Position numbers and translations under genes: made by a program. From positions 558,001 to 622,000 of the forward strand of contig NZ_CP126257.1 in assembly GCF_003234175.2 (NCBI RefSeq): a DNA stretch of 64,000 nucleotides, read 5' to 3'. This DNA is from Curtobacterium sp. MCSS17_007. Lineage in GTDB: Bacteria > Actinomycetota > Actinomycetes > Actinomycetales > Microbacteriaceae. This document shows, piece after piece, positions 34,869 to 43,236 of this stretch (the first letter of the stretch is position 1; each line of letters starts with the position of its first letter). The notes under the pieces are model-generated. The model saw nothing but the letters and a program-made list of their open reading frames with translations. It had not been told where the DNA came from and made no database searches.

Positions 34869-36215
34869 TCAGACCGCGCTGGACCGGTCCGCGACCGCCT
34901 CGTCGCGCTCGAGGTCGCGCCGCAGCGCGGCACGCGCGCTCCGCGACCCGACGACCGGTACCGCGTGCGTCACCGCCAGGTGCAGCCGTGCGTCGGCGTC
35001 GTACCGGAGTCGGAACCGCTCCCAGCGCACCAGCCAGACCAGGGCGATCGCGAGGGCGACGAACCCCGACACCGCGCCGACGACGATGGCCCACCGCGGA
35101 CCCCACGCGTCGGCGACGGCACCGACGACGGGGGCGCCGATCGGCGTGCCCCCGGCGAAGATCGCCATGTAGAGCGCCATCACGCGGCCGCGCATCGCGG
35201 GCTTCGTGGTGGTCTGCACGAGTGCGTTCGCGGTCGTCATGAAGGTGAGCGAGGCGAGCCCGACGAACACGAGGACGATGGCGAACGTCCAGTAGGTCGG
35301 GGCGAGGGCGGCCGCGGTGCACGCGAGCCCGAACCCTGCGGAGGCGACGACGAGGGTGCGCATCCGCGGTCGGTCGCGCCGGGCGGAGAGCAGCGCGCCG
35401 GCGACGGACCCGATCGCCATCACGGAGTTGAGGAGACCGAACTCTCCGGCGCCCTTGCCGAACTCCACGCGGGCCATGGTCGAGGTGAAGATCGGGAAGT
35501 TCACGCCGAACGTGCCGACGACGAAGATCATGCACAGCACGACGACGATGTCCGGGCGGGTCCGCACGTACCGGAAGCCTGCGACGATCTGCCCCTTGCC
35601 GCGCGTCGGCCGGATGCGCTCGGCGAGCTGCGCGGGGTCCACGAACCGCAGGGCCACGAGGACGGCCAGGAACGATCCGGCGTTGATCACGAACACCCAG
35701 CCGGAGCCGATGGCAGCGATGAGCACACCGGCGACCGCGGGGCCGATCAGCCGCGCGGCGTTGAACGACGCGGAGTTGAGCGCGACGGCGTTCGCCACGT
35801 GTTCGCCCTGGACGACGTCGGACACGAAGGCCTGGCGGACGGGGGTGTCGAACGCGGCGACGATGCCGAGCGCGAGGGCGAAGCCGTAGAGGGACCAGAG
35901 CGTGGCCGTGTCGGTGAGGACCATGATCCCGAGGCCGAGCCCGAGTGCGCCCATGAGGCCCTGCGTGAGCATGAGCGTCCTCCGCCGGTCGAACCGGTCC
36001 GCCGCGAGCCCGGTCAACGGCAGGAGGAGCAGCTGCGGTCCGAACTGCAGCGCCATCGTGATGCCGACCGCGATGGCGTCGTTGTCGGACAGCTTCGTGA
36101 GGACGAGCCAGTCCTGGGCGGTGCGCTGCATCCAGGTGCCGACGTTGGACACCAGGGCGCCGGCGAACCAGATGCGGTAGTTGCGGGCGGACAGGGAGCG
36201 GAACATGGCGGTCAC
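34869..36215 (-). CDS. MFS transporter, EntS/MFS_3-like
   Basis: 448 residues, twelve helices, with RNYRIWFAGALVSNVGTWMQRTAQDWLV typical of the EntS-like exporter group and ADRFDRRRTL as the cytoplasmic loop motif. A polar C-tail of about 40 residues. Substrate unknown. GTG 36215 overlaps the TGA of the marR gene (GTGA), so it is the likely target of that regulator. ATG 36206 is an alternative start. Confidence 0.9.
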   Translation of the reverse strand: MTAMFRSLSARNYRIWFAGALVSNVGTWMQRTAQDWLVLTKLSDNDAIAVGITMALQFGPQLLLLPLTGLAADRFDRRRTLMLTQGLMGALGLGLGIMVLTDTATLWSLYGFALALGIVAAFDTPVRQAFVSDVVQGEHVANAVALNSASFNAARLIGPAVAGVLIAAIGSGWVFVINAGSFLAVLVALRFVDPAQLAERIRPTRGKGQIVAGFRYVRTRPDIVVVLCMIFVVGTFGVNFPIFTSTMARVEFGKGAGEFGLLNSVMAIGSVAGALLSARRDRPRMRTLVVASAGFGLACTAAALAPTYWTFAIVLVFVGLASLTFMTTANALVQTTTKPAMRGRVMALYMAIFAGGTPIGAPVVGAVADAWGPRWAIVVGAVSGFVALAIALVWLVRWERFRLRYDADARLHLAVTHAVPVVGSRSARAALRRDLERDEAVADRSSAV

Positions 36216-36631
36216 TGCTGGGCCAGCCTCCTCATGATCTCGGTGGCGTCGGCCAGGGTGGTGCGTTCCTCGTCGGTGAGCTCGGCCAGGCGCGGGGTGA
36301 GCCAGTCGTCGCGGTGCCGTCGGGTCTCCTCGACGAACGCGGCACCGGCGGGCGTCGTGCAGATCCGGACCTTGCGCCGGTCGTCGTCGTGACCGCCCTT
36401 CGTGGCCAGGCCCCGCTCGACCAGGACCGTCACGGTCTTCGTCATGCTCGGCGGTGTGACGCCGTCCTGACGGCTGAGTTCGGCGAGGGTCATCGCGCCG
36501 TCGCGGTGGAGTCGTGCGAGGGCGGAGAACTGCCCGTCGGTCATGGTCGTGTCGGCCTTCTGTGCCCGGAGCGTCCGCGAGAGACGGTTCACGGCGATCC
36601 GCAGGTCGGTGGAGAGGGAACCGTCGGTCAC
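36212..36631 (-). CDS. MarR family transcriptional regulator
   Basis: 139 residues, the classic compact MarR fold. The recognition region is AELSRQDGVTPPSMTKTVTVLVERGLATKG and the wing DDDRRKVRICTTPAG. It is upstream of and coupled to the MFS gene by a 4-base overlap; a drug-responsive repressor of the exporter is the natural reading. TAGACT lies 7 bases before GTG 36631, with an operator beside it. Confidence 0.92.
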   Translation of the reverse strand: MTDGSLSTDLRIAVNRLSRTLRAQKADTTMTDGQFSALARLHRDGAMTLAELSRQDGVTPPSMTKTVTVLVERGLATKGGHDDDRRKVRICTTPAGAAFVEETRRHRDDWLTPRLAELTDEERTTLADATEIMRRLAQQ

Positions 36632-36638
36632 GGTCCGC

Positions 36639-36663
36639 AGTCTAACTGATTAGTTCAGTGAAC
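36639..36663 (-). promoter_or_regulatory. marR-MFS promoter and operator
   Basis: TAGACT (minus strand, 36639-36644) is the -10. AACTGATTAGTT (36644-36655) and the perfect palindrome GTTCAGTGAAC (36653-36663) lie directly upstream. Repeated AACT/AGTT and GTTCA/TGAAC halves look like a MarR dimer site. The region is shared with the divergent SDR gene. Confidence 0.6.
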
Positions 36664-36697
36664 GAACTGGGCGACCGGGTGTATGCTTCCGAATAGA

Positions 36698-36709
36698 CAA
36701 CACGTGTTG
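36698..36709. promoter_or_regulatory. Perfect palindrome CAACACGTGTTG upstream of the SDR gene
   Basis: A 12-base perfect palindrome, 19 bases before the SDR start and just past a TATGCT -10-like hexamer (36682-36687). Its position suits a repressor site; no adjacent gene encodes an obvious second regulator. Confidence 0.5.
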
Positions 36710-36727
36710 CCGAGAGAGAAGGAGAAC

Positions 36728-37480
36728 ATGTCCGAGTTCGAGGGCAAGGTGGCCGTCGTCACCGGTGGCGGCAGCGGCATCGGCGAGGCGATCGCGAAGG
36801 AACTGGCCGCGGCCGGGGCCGAGGTCGTCGTCACCGACATCAAGCGGGACGCAGCGGAGCGGGTCGTGTCGGAGATCGAGGGCGCGGGCGGCACGGCCAC
36901 CGCGTTCGAGGCGAACTCCGCCGTCGCCGCCGACAACGAGCGGATGGTGCAGTACGCGGTCGACACCTACGGTGCGCTGCACCTCGCGGTGAACAACGCC
37001 GGCATCGGCGCGGCGCCGAAGCCGATCGGCGAGTACGACGTCGAGGCGTGGGACCGCGTCCGCGCGGTCGACCTCGACGGTGTGTTCTACGGGCTCCGCT
37101 ACGAGATCCCGGCGATGCTGCAGGCCGGCGGCGGTGCCATCGTCAACATGGCCTCGGTGCTCGGCTCGGTCGGCATCGCGCAGAACGCGGCCTACGTGGC
37201 GTCGAAGCACGCGCTCGTCGGGCTCACGAAGGTCGCGGCGCTCGAGTACACGGCGCAGGGCGTCCGCACGAACGCGGTCGGCCCGGGCTTCATCGACACC
37301 CCGCTCGTGCGCGCGTCGCTGTCCGGCGAGGAGCTCGCGGCGCTCGAGGGCGAGCACGCGGCGAAGCGGCTCGGCACCGACGCCGAGGTCGCGGCGCTCG
37401 TGCTGTTCCTGCTCAGCGACAAGGCCTCGTTCATCAGCGGCAGCTACCACCTGGTCGACGGCGGCTACAGCGCGCACTGA
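36728..37480 (+). CDS. SDR family oxidoreductase
   Basis: 250 residues, classical SDR length. Cofactor site TGGGSGIG, NNAG motif (AVNNAGIG), the catalytic Ser (NMASVLGS), and YVASK. D at the end of beta2 (VTDIKRD) favours NAD. The VDGG near the C-terminus is standard. Substrate unknown. ATG 36728 has GAAGGAG 5 bases upstream and a 40-base leader. Confidence 0.93.
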   Translation: MSEFEGKVAVVTGGGSGIGEAIAKELAAAGAEVVVTDIKRDAAERVVSEIEGAGGTATAFEANSAVAADNERMVQYAVDTYGALHLAVNNAGIGAAPKPIGEYDVEAWDRVRAVDLDGVFYGLRYEIPAMLQAGGGAIVNMASVLGSVGIAQNAAYVASKHALVGLTKVAALEYTAQGVRTNAVGPGFIDTPLVRASLSGEELAALEGEHAAKRLGTDAEVAALVLFLLSDKASFISGSYHLVDGGYSAH

Positions 37481-37489
37481 CCGCTGACC

Positions 37490-37551
37490 GCGGACGGGAG
37501 GCGCGGTGCGGGTGACCGCCGTCGGTCACCCGCACCGCCCCTCCCGTCCGC
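37490..37551 (+). terminator. Very long SDR terminator, shared-arm type
   Basis: Arms of 28 bases (37490-37517 and 37524-37551) with one C-C mismatch and a six-base loop; it starts with GCGGACGGGAGG. The far arm ends on the first base of the opposing stop at 37551. Confidence 0.9.
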
Positions 37552-37823
37552 TACTGGTGGAACTGTGGGATCGTCAGCCAGATGCCGGTGAGGACCGCAG
37601 CGGCGCAGACCGCGAAGCACAGCACCGCTCCGGCCGTCGCCGCCGGCGGGGTGTGCCCGGACCGCGGCGTCTCGTCCCGGTACTCCGTGCGCTCCCCGGC
37701 GACGTCGACGGGCTGCCCGGTCCCGAGCAACCGCAGGCCGAGGGTGTAGACGAGCACCACGCCGACCGCGGCGACGAAGCCGACGCCCGCGACGATCCCG
37801 ATGCTGCTCAGGTCGATGTCCAC
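37551..37823 (-). CDS. Small two-helix membrane protein downstream of PiT
   Basis: 90 residues; helices IGIVAGVGFVAAVGVVLVYTLGL and AGAVLCFAVCAAAVLTGIWLTI around a polar loop. No family recognised. It starts 10 bases after the PiT stop with AGGAGG upstream, so it is in the PiT operon and may be an accessory subunit. Small membrane partners next to PiT transporters are common in actinobacteria (general impression). Confidence 0.8.
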   Translation of the reverse strand: MDIDLSSIGIVAGVGFVAAVGVVLVYTLGLRLLGTGQPVDVAGERTEYRDETPRSGHTPPAATAGAVLCFAVCAAAVLTGIWLTIPQFHQ

Positions 37824-37833
37824 GCTGGTCCTC

Positions 37834-38970
37834 CTAGGCCGGGACCGACTCGGCGGTCGGCTGCTCGTCGTTGACGGTGTCCTTCGTGACCGGCTTCCGG
37901 CGCGCGAGGACGAAGAAGGTCAGCCCGCCCGCGAGGGCGAGCACGGCCACGACCACCAGGCCGATCGTGCTCGTCGACGCGACCAGGGTCGCCAGGGCTC
38001 CCACCACCGCGGCGGCGGGGAGCGTGACGACCCACGCCACGACGATCCGACCCACGACGGACCAGTGCACGTCGGCGAGCTTCTTGCCGAGTCCCGAGCC
38101 GACCACGGAGCCGCTCGTCACGTGGGTCGTCGAGAGGGCGAATCCGAGGTGCGAGGACACCAGGATCGTCGCGGCCGAGCTCGTCTCCGCCGCGAAGCCC
38201 TGCGGCGACTGCACGTCGGAGATCTTCTTGCCGACGGTCCGCATGATGCGCCAGCCGCCCATGTAGGTCCCGAGGCCGATCGCGAGGCCGCAGGCGAGGA
38301 CCACCCAGAGCGCCGGACCGCTGCCGGACGGCTGGTAGTCCGCGGCGATCAGGGTCAGCGTGATGACGCCCATCGTCTTCTGCGCGTCGTTGGTCCCGTG
38401 CGCGAGCGACACCAGCGACGCCGAGACGGTCTGCCCGTGCCGGAAGCCCGTCGCCGCGCCGTGCGTGGTCGCGTTCCTCGTGAGCGAGTACGCGATGTAC
38501 GTCGCGACGAGGGCGATCACGCCCGCGATGACCGGGGAGAGCAGAGCGGGGAGCACGACCTTCGACACGACGGTGGCCCAGTCGACGGAGTGCAGTCCGG
38601 CGCCGATGATCGACGCTCCGATGAGCCCGCCGAACAGCGCGTGCGTGGACGACGACGGCAGGCCGAAGTACCAGGTGGCGAGGTTCCAGAGCACGGCGCC
38701 GACGAGTCCCGCGAAGATCATGGTCGGGCTGATCTGGATGCCGTCCTGGCCCTCGCGGATGATGCCCTGCGACACCGTCTTCGCGACCTCGGTGGACAGG
38801 AACGCGCCGACCACGTTGAGCACGGCGGAGATGAGCACGGCGGTCCGGGGCTTCAGGGCTCCGGTGGCGACCGAGGTGGCCATGGCGTTCGCGGTGTCGT
38901 GGAAGCCGTTCGTGAAGTCGAACACGAGGGCCACCACGATCACCAGCACGACGGTGACGAGGACGTCCAT
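37834..38970 (-). CDS. PiT family inorganic phosphate transporter
   Basis: 378 residues, ten or more helices. The two PiT signatures are FDFTNGFHDTANAMATSVATGAL at the start and LAHGTNDAQKTMGV in the second half (GxNDxxN type). It moves phosphate with H+ or metal cations, with low affinity. A linker of about 25 polar residues ends the protein. TAGCGT lies 7 bases before ATG 38970. Confidence 0.95.
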   Translation of the reverse strand: MDVLVTVVLVIVVALVFDFTNGFHDTANAMATSVATGALKPRTAVLISAVLNVVGAFLSTEVAKTVSQGIIREGQDGIQISPTMIFAGLVGAVLWNLATWYFGLPSSSTHALFGGLIGASIIGAGLHSVDWATVVSKVVLPALLSPVIAGVIALVATYIAYSLTRNATTHGAATGFRHGQTVSASLVSLAHGTNDAQKTMGVITLTLIAADYQPSGSGPALWVVLACGLAIGLGTYMGGWRIMRTVGKKISDVQSPQGFAAETSSAATILVSSHLGFALSTTHVTSGSVVGSGLGKKLADVHWSVVGRIVVAWVVTLPAAAVVGALATLVASTSTIGLVVVAVLALAGGLTFFVLARRKPVTKDTVNDEQPTAESVPA

Positions 38971-39057
38971 GGGCGTGACGCTAGGCCGGCTCCGAGCCCG
39001 CTGCGTGAACGCCGGATGAACACCCCCGGGGCGCTCGGCGTCTGCCAGGATGCGGGT

Positions 39058-39927
39058 GTGCCGACCTTCTCCGCAGCCCGAGGGGACTCCTCGTTCACCG
39101 ACGCGCACGGCGTCGAGATCGTCTACTCGACCTGGCGTGCCGGCAAGCCGAAGGGCATCGTGCAGATCGCGCACGGTGTCGGCGAGCACGGGCTCCGGTA
39201 CGAGCCGCTGGCGCAGGACCTCGTCCGGGCCGGGTACACCGTCCACGCGAACGACCACCGCGGGCACGGACGCACCGGCCTCGGGCAGTGGGACGGCGAC
39301 CACGCGCGGCTCGGCAGGCTCGGACCGGGCGGCCTGCGCGCGGCGATCGCGGCCGTCGAGCAGATGACCGCCGTCGCCCGCGAGCAGGACCCCGGCATCC
39401 CGCTGGTGCTCCTCGGGCACTCGTGGGGGTCGCTCATGGCACAGCGGATCGTGAACACGTCGTCGGAGCGGTACGACGGCGTCGTGCTCTCCGCGACCGC
39501 GTACCGGCTGCCCGGGTGGATGAACAGCGGCGACCTCAACGCGCGGCACGCCGGCTCCGGGCCGACCAAGTACGAGTGGATCACGCGCGACCGCGCCGTC
39601 ATCGCGGCGATCGCGGCCGACCCGCTCGCGGTCGAGGCCGACGTGATCAGGCTGTTCGGTGTCGCGGACGCGCTCCGACTGCTCGGGGTGCCGCGGCGGT
39701 CGATCCCGCACGACCTGCCGCTGCTGCTGCAGGTCGGGTCCGACGACACCCTCGGTGGACCCCGCTCGGTGGAGCGGCTCGCCGAGGCGTACCGCCGTCG
39801 CGGCAAGCTGTCCGACGTGCAGGTGCACGTGTACGAGGGCGCGCGGCACGAGGTCTACAACGAGACGAACCGGGACGAGGTGGTCGCCGACCTGGTCGCG
39901 TGGCTGGACCGGCACGTGGCTCGCTGA
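39058..39927 (+). CDS. Alpha/beta hydrolase, monoacylglycerol lipase-like
   Basis: 289 residues. HGVGEHGLRY and nucleophile elbow GHSWGSLMAQ, Asp in GSDDTLGG, His in GARHEVYNE: the monoglyceride lipase/lysophospholipase pattern (Hydrolase_4). No signal peptide. CAGGAT lies 6 bases before GTG 39058. Confidence 0.9.
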   Translation: MPTFSAARGDSSFTDAHGVEIVYSTWRAGKPKGIVQIAHGVGEHGLRYEPLAQDLVRAGYTVHANDHRGHGRTGLGQWDGDHARLGRLGPGGLRAAIAAVEQMTAVAREQDPGIPLVLLGHSWGSLMAQRIVNTSSERYDGVVLSATAYRLPGWMNSGDLNARHAGSGPTKYEWITRDRAVIAAIAADPLAVEADVIRLFGVADALRLLGVPRRSIPHDLPLLLQVGSDDTLGGPRSVERLAEAYRRRGKLSDVQVHVYEGARHEVYNETNRDEVVADLVAWLDRHVAR

Positions 39928-39940
39928 CGCGACCACGGGG

Positions 39941-39984
39941 CGGACTGGAGGCACGGGGCGGTGCCGCGCCGCGCCTCCAGGCCG
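39941..39984 (+). terminator. Hydrolase terminator, variant shared-arm type
   Basis: CGGACTGGAGGCACGG (39941-39956) and CCGCGCCTCCAGGCCG (39969-39984) pair at 14 of 16 positions, 13 bases past the hydrolase stop. It is a diverged copy of the CGGACGGGAGGC hairpin. Confidence 0.65.
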
Positions 39985-40010
39985 ACAGGTGGCGGGCGTA
40001 GGCTCGTTCC

Positions 40011-41060
40011 GTGCACGGTGAGTACAAGGTCCCCGGAGGCAAGCTGGTCGTCGTCGACCTCGAGGTCGTCGACGGGAGCATCCAGGAGTTCCGACTGGCA
40101 GGCGACTTCTTCCTCGAGCCGGACGACGCGCTGCCGCTGATCGACCAGGCCGTGAACGGCCTGCCCGCGACCACGGATGCGGCCGGCGTCGCCGCCGCGG
40201 TCCGCGCGGCGCTGCCCGAGGGTGCGGTGTTGCTCGGCTTCACGCCCGAGTCCGTCGGGGTCGCCGTCCGCCGAGCGCTCTCGCGGGCGTCGACCTGGCA
40301 GGAGTACGACTGGGAGATCATCCACGAAGGGCCGATCTCGCCGAACGAGCACCTCGCGCTCGACCAGGTCCTCACCGAGGAGGTGGGTGCCGGCCGCCGC
40401 GGCCCGACCCTGCGCATCTGGGAGTGGGACCAGCCCGCGGTCGTGATCGGGTCGTTCCAGTCCCTGAAGAACGAGGTCGACCCGGCCGGCGCCGAGAAGC
40501 ACGGCGTCGAGGTCGTCCGGCGCATCTCCGGCGGTGGCGCGATGTTCATGGACGCGGGCGCGATCATCTCGTACTCGCTGTACGTACCGACCGACCTCGT
40601 GCAGGGCATGACGTTCGCCGACTCGTACGCCTACCTGGACGAGTGGGTGATCGAGGCGCTGAAGTCCCTCGGCATCGAGGCCTACTACCAGCCGCTCAAC
40701 GACATCTCGTCGACGAAGGGCAAGATCGGCGGCGCGGCGCAGAAGCGGCTCGGCACCGGCGCCCTGCTCCACCACGCCACGATGAGCTACGACATGGACG
40801 GCCAGAAGATGGTCGAGGTCCTGCGCATCGGGCGCGAGAAGATGAGCGACAAGGGAACGACCTCGGCCGCCAAGCGCGTCGACCCCCTGCGCTCGCAGAC
40901 CGGCCTCACCCGTGCCGAGGTCATCGACCGGCTGATCGGCACCTTCACGAAGCTGTACGGGGCACACGAGGGGCACGTGACCGAGGCCGAGCGTGCCCGG
41001 GCGCGGGAACTCGTCGAGACGAAGTTCGCGACGCGGGAGTGGCTCGAGCGGGTGCCCTGA
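40011..41060 (+). CDS. lplA: Lipoate-protein ligase with permuted accessory domain
   Basis: 349 residues. Residues 1-90 (GEYKVPGGKLVVVDLEV ... GDFFLEPDDALPLIDQAVNG) resemble the LplA C-terminal accessory domain, here at the N-terminus. Residues 100-345 are the LplA/BPL catalytic domain: RRISGGGAMFMDAG (lipoyl-AMP loop), and STKGKIGGAAQKR (catalytic Lys). It attaches scavenged lipoate to E2 and GcvH. GTG 40011 follows TAGGCT by 6 bases, a leaderless layout. The domain order is known in other actinobacterial LplA proteins. Confidence 0.9.
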   Translation: MHGEYKVPGGKLVVVDLEVVDGSIQEFRLAGDFFLEPDDALPLIDQAVNGLPATTDAAGVAAAVRAALPEGAVLLGFTPESVGVAVRRALSRASTWQEYDWEIIHEGPISPNEHLALDQVLTEEVGAGRRGPTLRIWEWDQPAVVIGSFQSLKNEVDPAGAEKHGVEVVRRISGGGAMFMDAGAIISYSLYVPTDLVQGMTFADSYAYLDEWVIEALKSLGIEAYYQPLNDISSTKGKIGGAAQKRLGTGALLHHATMSYDMDGQKMVEVLRIGREKMSDKGTTSAAKRVDPLRSQTGLTRAEVIDRLIGTFTKLYGAHEGHVTEAERARARELVETKFATREWLERVP

Positions 41061-41129
41061 TCGGTCTGATGGCGAGGATCATCCGCGCGGCGGAGGCACT
41101 GGCCGAGCGACTGACGTAGCGTCGGGAGC

Positions 41130-41459
41130 GTGAACTGGTTGATCCTCCTGGGGGCGGTGGCCGCAGCGGTCGTCGTGATGTGGATCGCCGATCGCGCGGG
41201 GTGGATCGACCTGTCGAACAAGGCCACGCGCAGCGGCGGATCCGGTGGTGTCGTCTCGATGATGGACGAGGTGTTCGCGCCGACCCGTCACGAGTCGCAG
41301 GCCGAGTACGAACGGCAGTCGCGCCTCCCGAAGGAGGCCCCGACGCCCGCGGACGACGACCACGACCTGCTCAGCGGCAACGTGCTCATCCGTGTGCCGT
41401 CGGTGGGCCACGCCGGTCGGCACGAGGCGCGACCCGGCACGCTCGACCGCACCTACTGA
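41130..41459 (+). CDS. Single-helix membrane protein, hypothetical
   Basis: 109 residues: one N-terminal helix (LILLGAVAAAVVVMWIADRAGW), then a polar, presumably cytoplasmic region with DDDHDLLSG. No family recognised. GTG 41130 has TAGCGT 7 bases upstream. Confidence 0.75.
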   Translation: MNWLILLGAVAAAVVVMWIADRAGWIDLSNKATRSGGSGGVVSMMDEVFAPTRHESQAEYERQSRLPKEAPTPADDDHDLLSGNVLIRVPSVGHAGRHEARPGTLDRTY

Positions 41460-41480
41460 CGCACCGGGCTGCTGCGCACG

Positions 41481-41765
41481 CTAGCGCGTCGTGAGCTCCT
41501 GGTAGTCCGGGTGCCGCTCGATCCACGCCTTCACGTAGCTGCAGAGCGGGACGACGCGCAGCGAGCCCTCGCGGACGTCGTCGAGCGCGTGCTGGACGAG
41601 GATCGACGCGTGACCGCCGCCGCGGTGGGCGGGGTCGACCTCGGTGTGGGTGAAGCGGATCTCGTCGCCGTCGACCTCGTACGCCGCGAAGCCGATGACC
41701 TCGCCGTCCTCGATCAGGGAGTACTGCTGCGCGTCGGTGTCGTTGCGGACCTCGGGTGATGCCAT
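41481..41765 (-). CDS. Small GNAT acetyltransferase (YjdJ-like)
   Basis: 94 residues, a minimal GNAT. Motif A HRGGGHASILVQHAL, then VPLCSYVKAWIERHPDYQ, is typical of the YjdJ/GCN5-like 90-100 residue group. TACCGT lies 7 bases before ATG 41765. It converges with the upstream small protein. Confidence 0.9.
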   Translation of the reverse strand: MASPEVRNDTDAQQYSLIEDGEVIGFAAYEVDGDEIRFTHTEVDPAHRGGGHASILVQHALDDVREGSLRVVPLCSYVKAWIERHPDYQELTTR

Positions 41766-41857
41766 GGCGGTGACGGTACGCCGCGGGCCTGACCGGCGCC
41801 CGGAGCTGCCCCGAACGTGGGGCCGTGCGGCGTCGCTGCGGGCACTACTGTCTCCCC

Positions 41858-43192
41858 GTGCCCGACTCGACGCCCCCGCTCCGCTTCCGCACCCCACCGG
41901 GATGGCCGACGCCGTCCGCCGACTGGGCCGACCTGTACGAGGGTGCCGAGCCCGCTGCCGGGTGGACCCCCGCTGACGACCTGCCGACGGCGCCCGCCGG
42001 GTGGGTGTTCTGGGTGCCGACGCGCGTGCTGCGCCGCTCGGTCGGCCGGGGCGCGACCGCGGCGCTCGTCGTCGGTGCCGCCGTGACGCTCGCCTCCTTC
42101 CTGGTCCTCTGCGTCCTCTGGGTCGCCGACGGACCGGCCGTCCTGGCGCTCGCACCCCTCATCGCGGGTGTCGCGCTCTGGGTGGTCGGGGCCTTCCGGT
42201 ACGCCGACGGGGTCGTGGCAGCGGTCGGCCGGGTCCGCGACCGGTCCGCTGCCCGTCGTGCGGATGCGCTGTCCGCCCACGCGGTCGCGGCGCACCCGGA
42301 CGCGAACCAGGCGGCCGCGCTCGCCGCCTCGTCGGCAGACGCGTGGTCGGTGCCGTCTGCCCGGCCCTTCGTCGAGGGCCCGCCCTCGCGGTCCGTGCCC
42401 CGGGTCCAGCGTGTCCTGGTGTCGGTCACCGCCGGGGTCGCGGCCGCCGTGCTCGTGGCGGGGGCATCGCTGGCGGTCCTGCCCCTCGTCCCCGACGTGC
42501 AGGAGGTCGCCGCGCAGGTGTTCGGCTCCTCGGACCCGGGGGCCGGTGGGAGCGACGACCCCCAGCAGCCGGAGTGGTCCTCCGACGACGGCCACACGAA
42601 CGTGACGTGGCTGGCTGGCGATGACGAGTGGGAGGGCACCTGCGACACGACGCCGGGTGACGCGACCTGCGACGCGTACGAGATCGACACCGACCGGAGC
42701 TGCACCGCGGTCGTCACGGTCGGGTTCTTCACGAGCGCCGACGACGACGAACCGAGCCGTGTCGAGGAGCGGACGGTCGCGCTCACGGCGGACGTGCCGC
42801 TGGTCCTGGTCGAGAACCACGACGAAGAGGTCTCCGACGTCGGCGACGTGTCCTGCGTCACCGACGGTGGGGCCGACGCCGACCGCGTGTCCGCGACGCA
42901 GCGCGCCGAGGACCACGTCGACACCGACGTGCCGGCGGGGTGCGAGCAGGAGGGCTGCGTCGCGTTCGCCGTGACGGCGCCGGACGACTGTGCCGCTGCG
43001 GCCGTGCAGTTCCGGGTCGCCGCGGCGATCGGCACCGTGGCCGCGCCGCACGACCTCGCGGTGGTCACCGCCCTGCGGAGCGGGAGAGCGACCGACGTGT
43101 TCGTCGGTGGCACCGACGACGCATCGGACGTCGTCGCGGGCGGCGTCACATGCCGGGCGACCGACGACACCGGGTCGTCGCAGACGTCCTGA
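41858..43192 (+). CDS. Membrane protein with Trp-rich cytoplasmic head, hypothetical
   Basis: 444 residues. The head repeats PPGWPTPSADWADLYEGAEP and GWTPADDLPTAPAGWVFWVP, a DUF2510-like PPGW pattern often seen in actinobacterial membrane proteins. Three hydrophobic helices follow (about residues 60-105 and 188-212), then an acidic extracellular domain with Cys pairs (GTCDTTPGDATCDAY, CEQEGC). Disulfide-bonded extracytoplasmic part is inferred. GTG 41858 has TACTGT 6 bases upstream. Role unknown. Confidence 0.75.
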   Translation: MPDSTPPLRFRTPPGWPTPSADWADLYEGAEPAAGWTPADDLPTAPAGWVFWVPTRVLRRSVGRGATAALVVGAAVTLASFLVLCVLWVADGPAVLALAPLIAGVALWVVGAFRYADGVVAAVGRVRDRSAARRADALSAHAVAAHPDANQAAALAASSADAWSVPSARPFVEGPPSRSVPRVQRVLVSVTAGVAAAVLVAGASLAVLPLVPDVQEVAAQVFGSSDPGAGGSDDPQQPEWSSDDGHTNVTWLAGDDEWEGTCDTTPGDATCDAYEIDTDRSCTAVVTVGFFTSADDDEPSRVEERTVALTADVPLVLVENHDEEVSDVGDVSCVTDGGADADRVSATQRAEDHVDTDVPAGCEQEGCVAFAVTAPDDCAAAAVQFRVAAAIGTVAAPHDLAVVTALRSGRATDVFVGGTDDASDVVAGGVTCRATDDTGSSQTS

Positions 43193-43236
43193 GCACCGTG
43201 GTCCGACGGGGCTGCGCGCTGCGGGAGGATGGGGCG

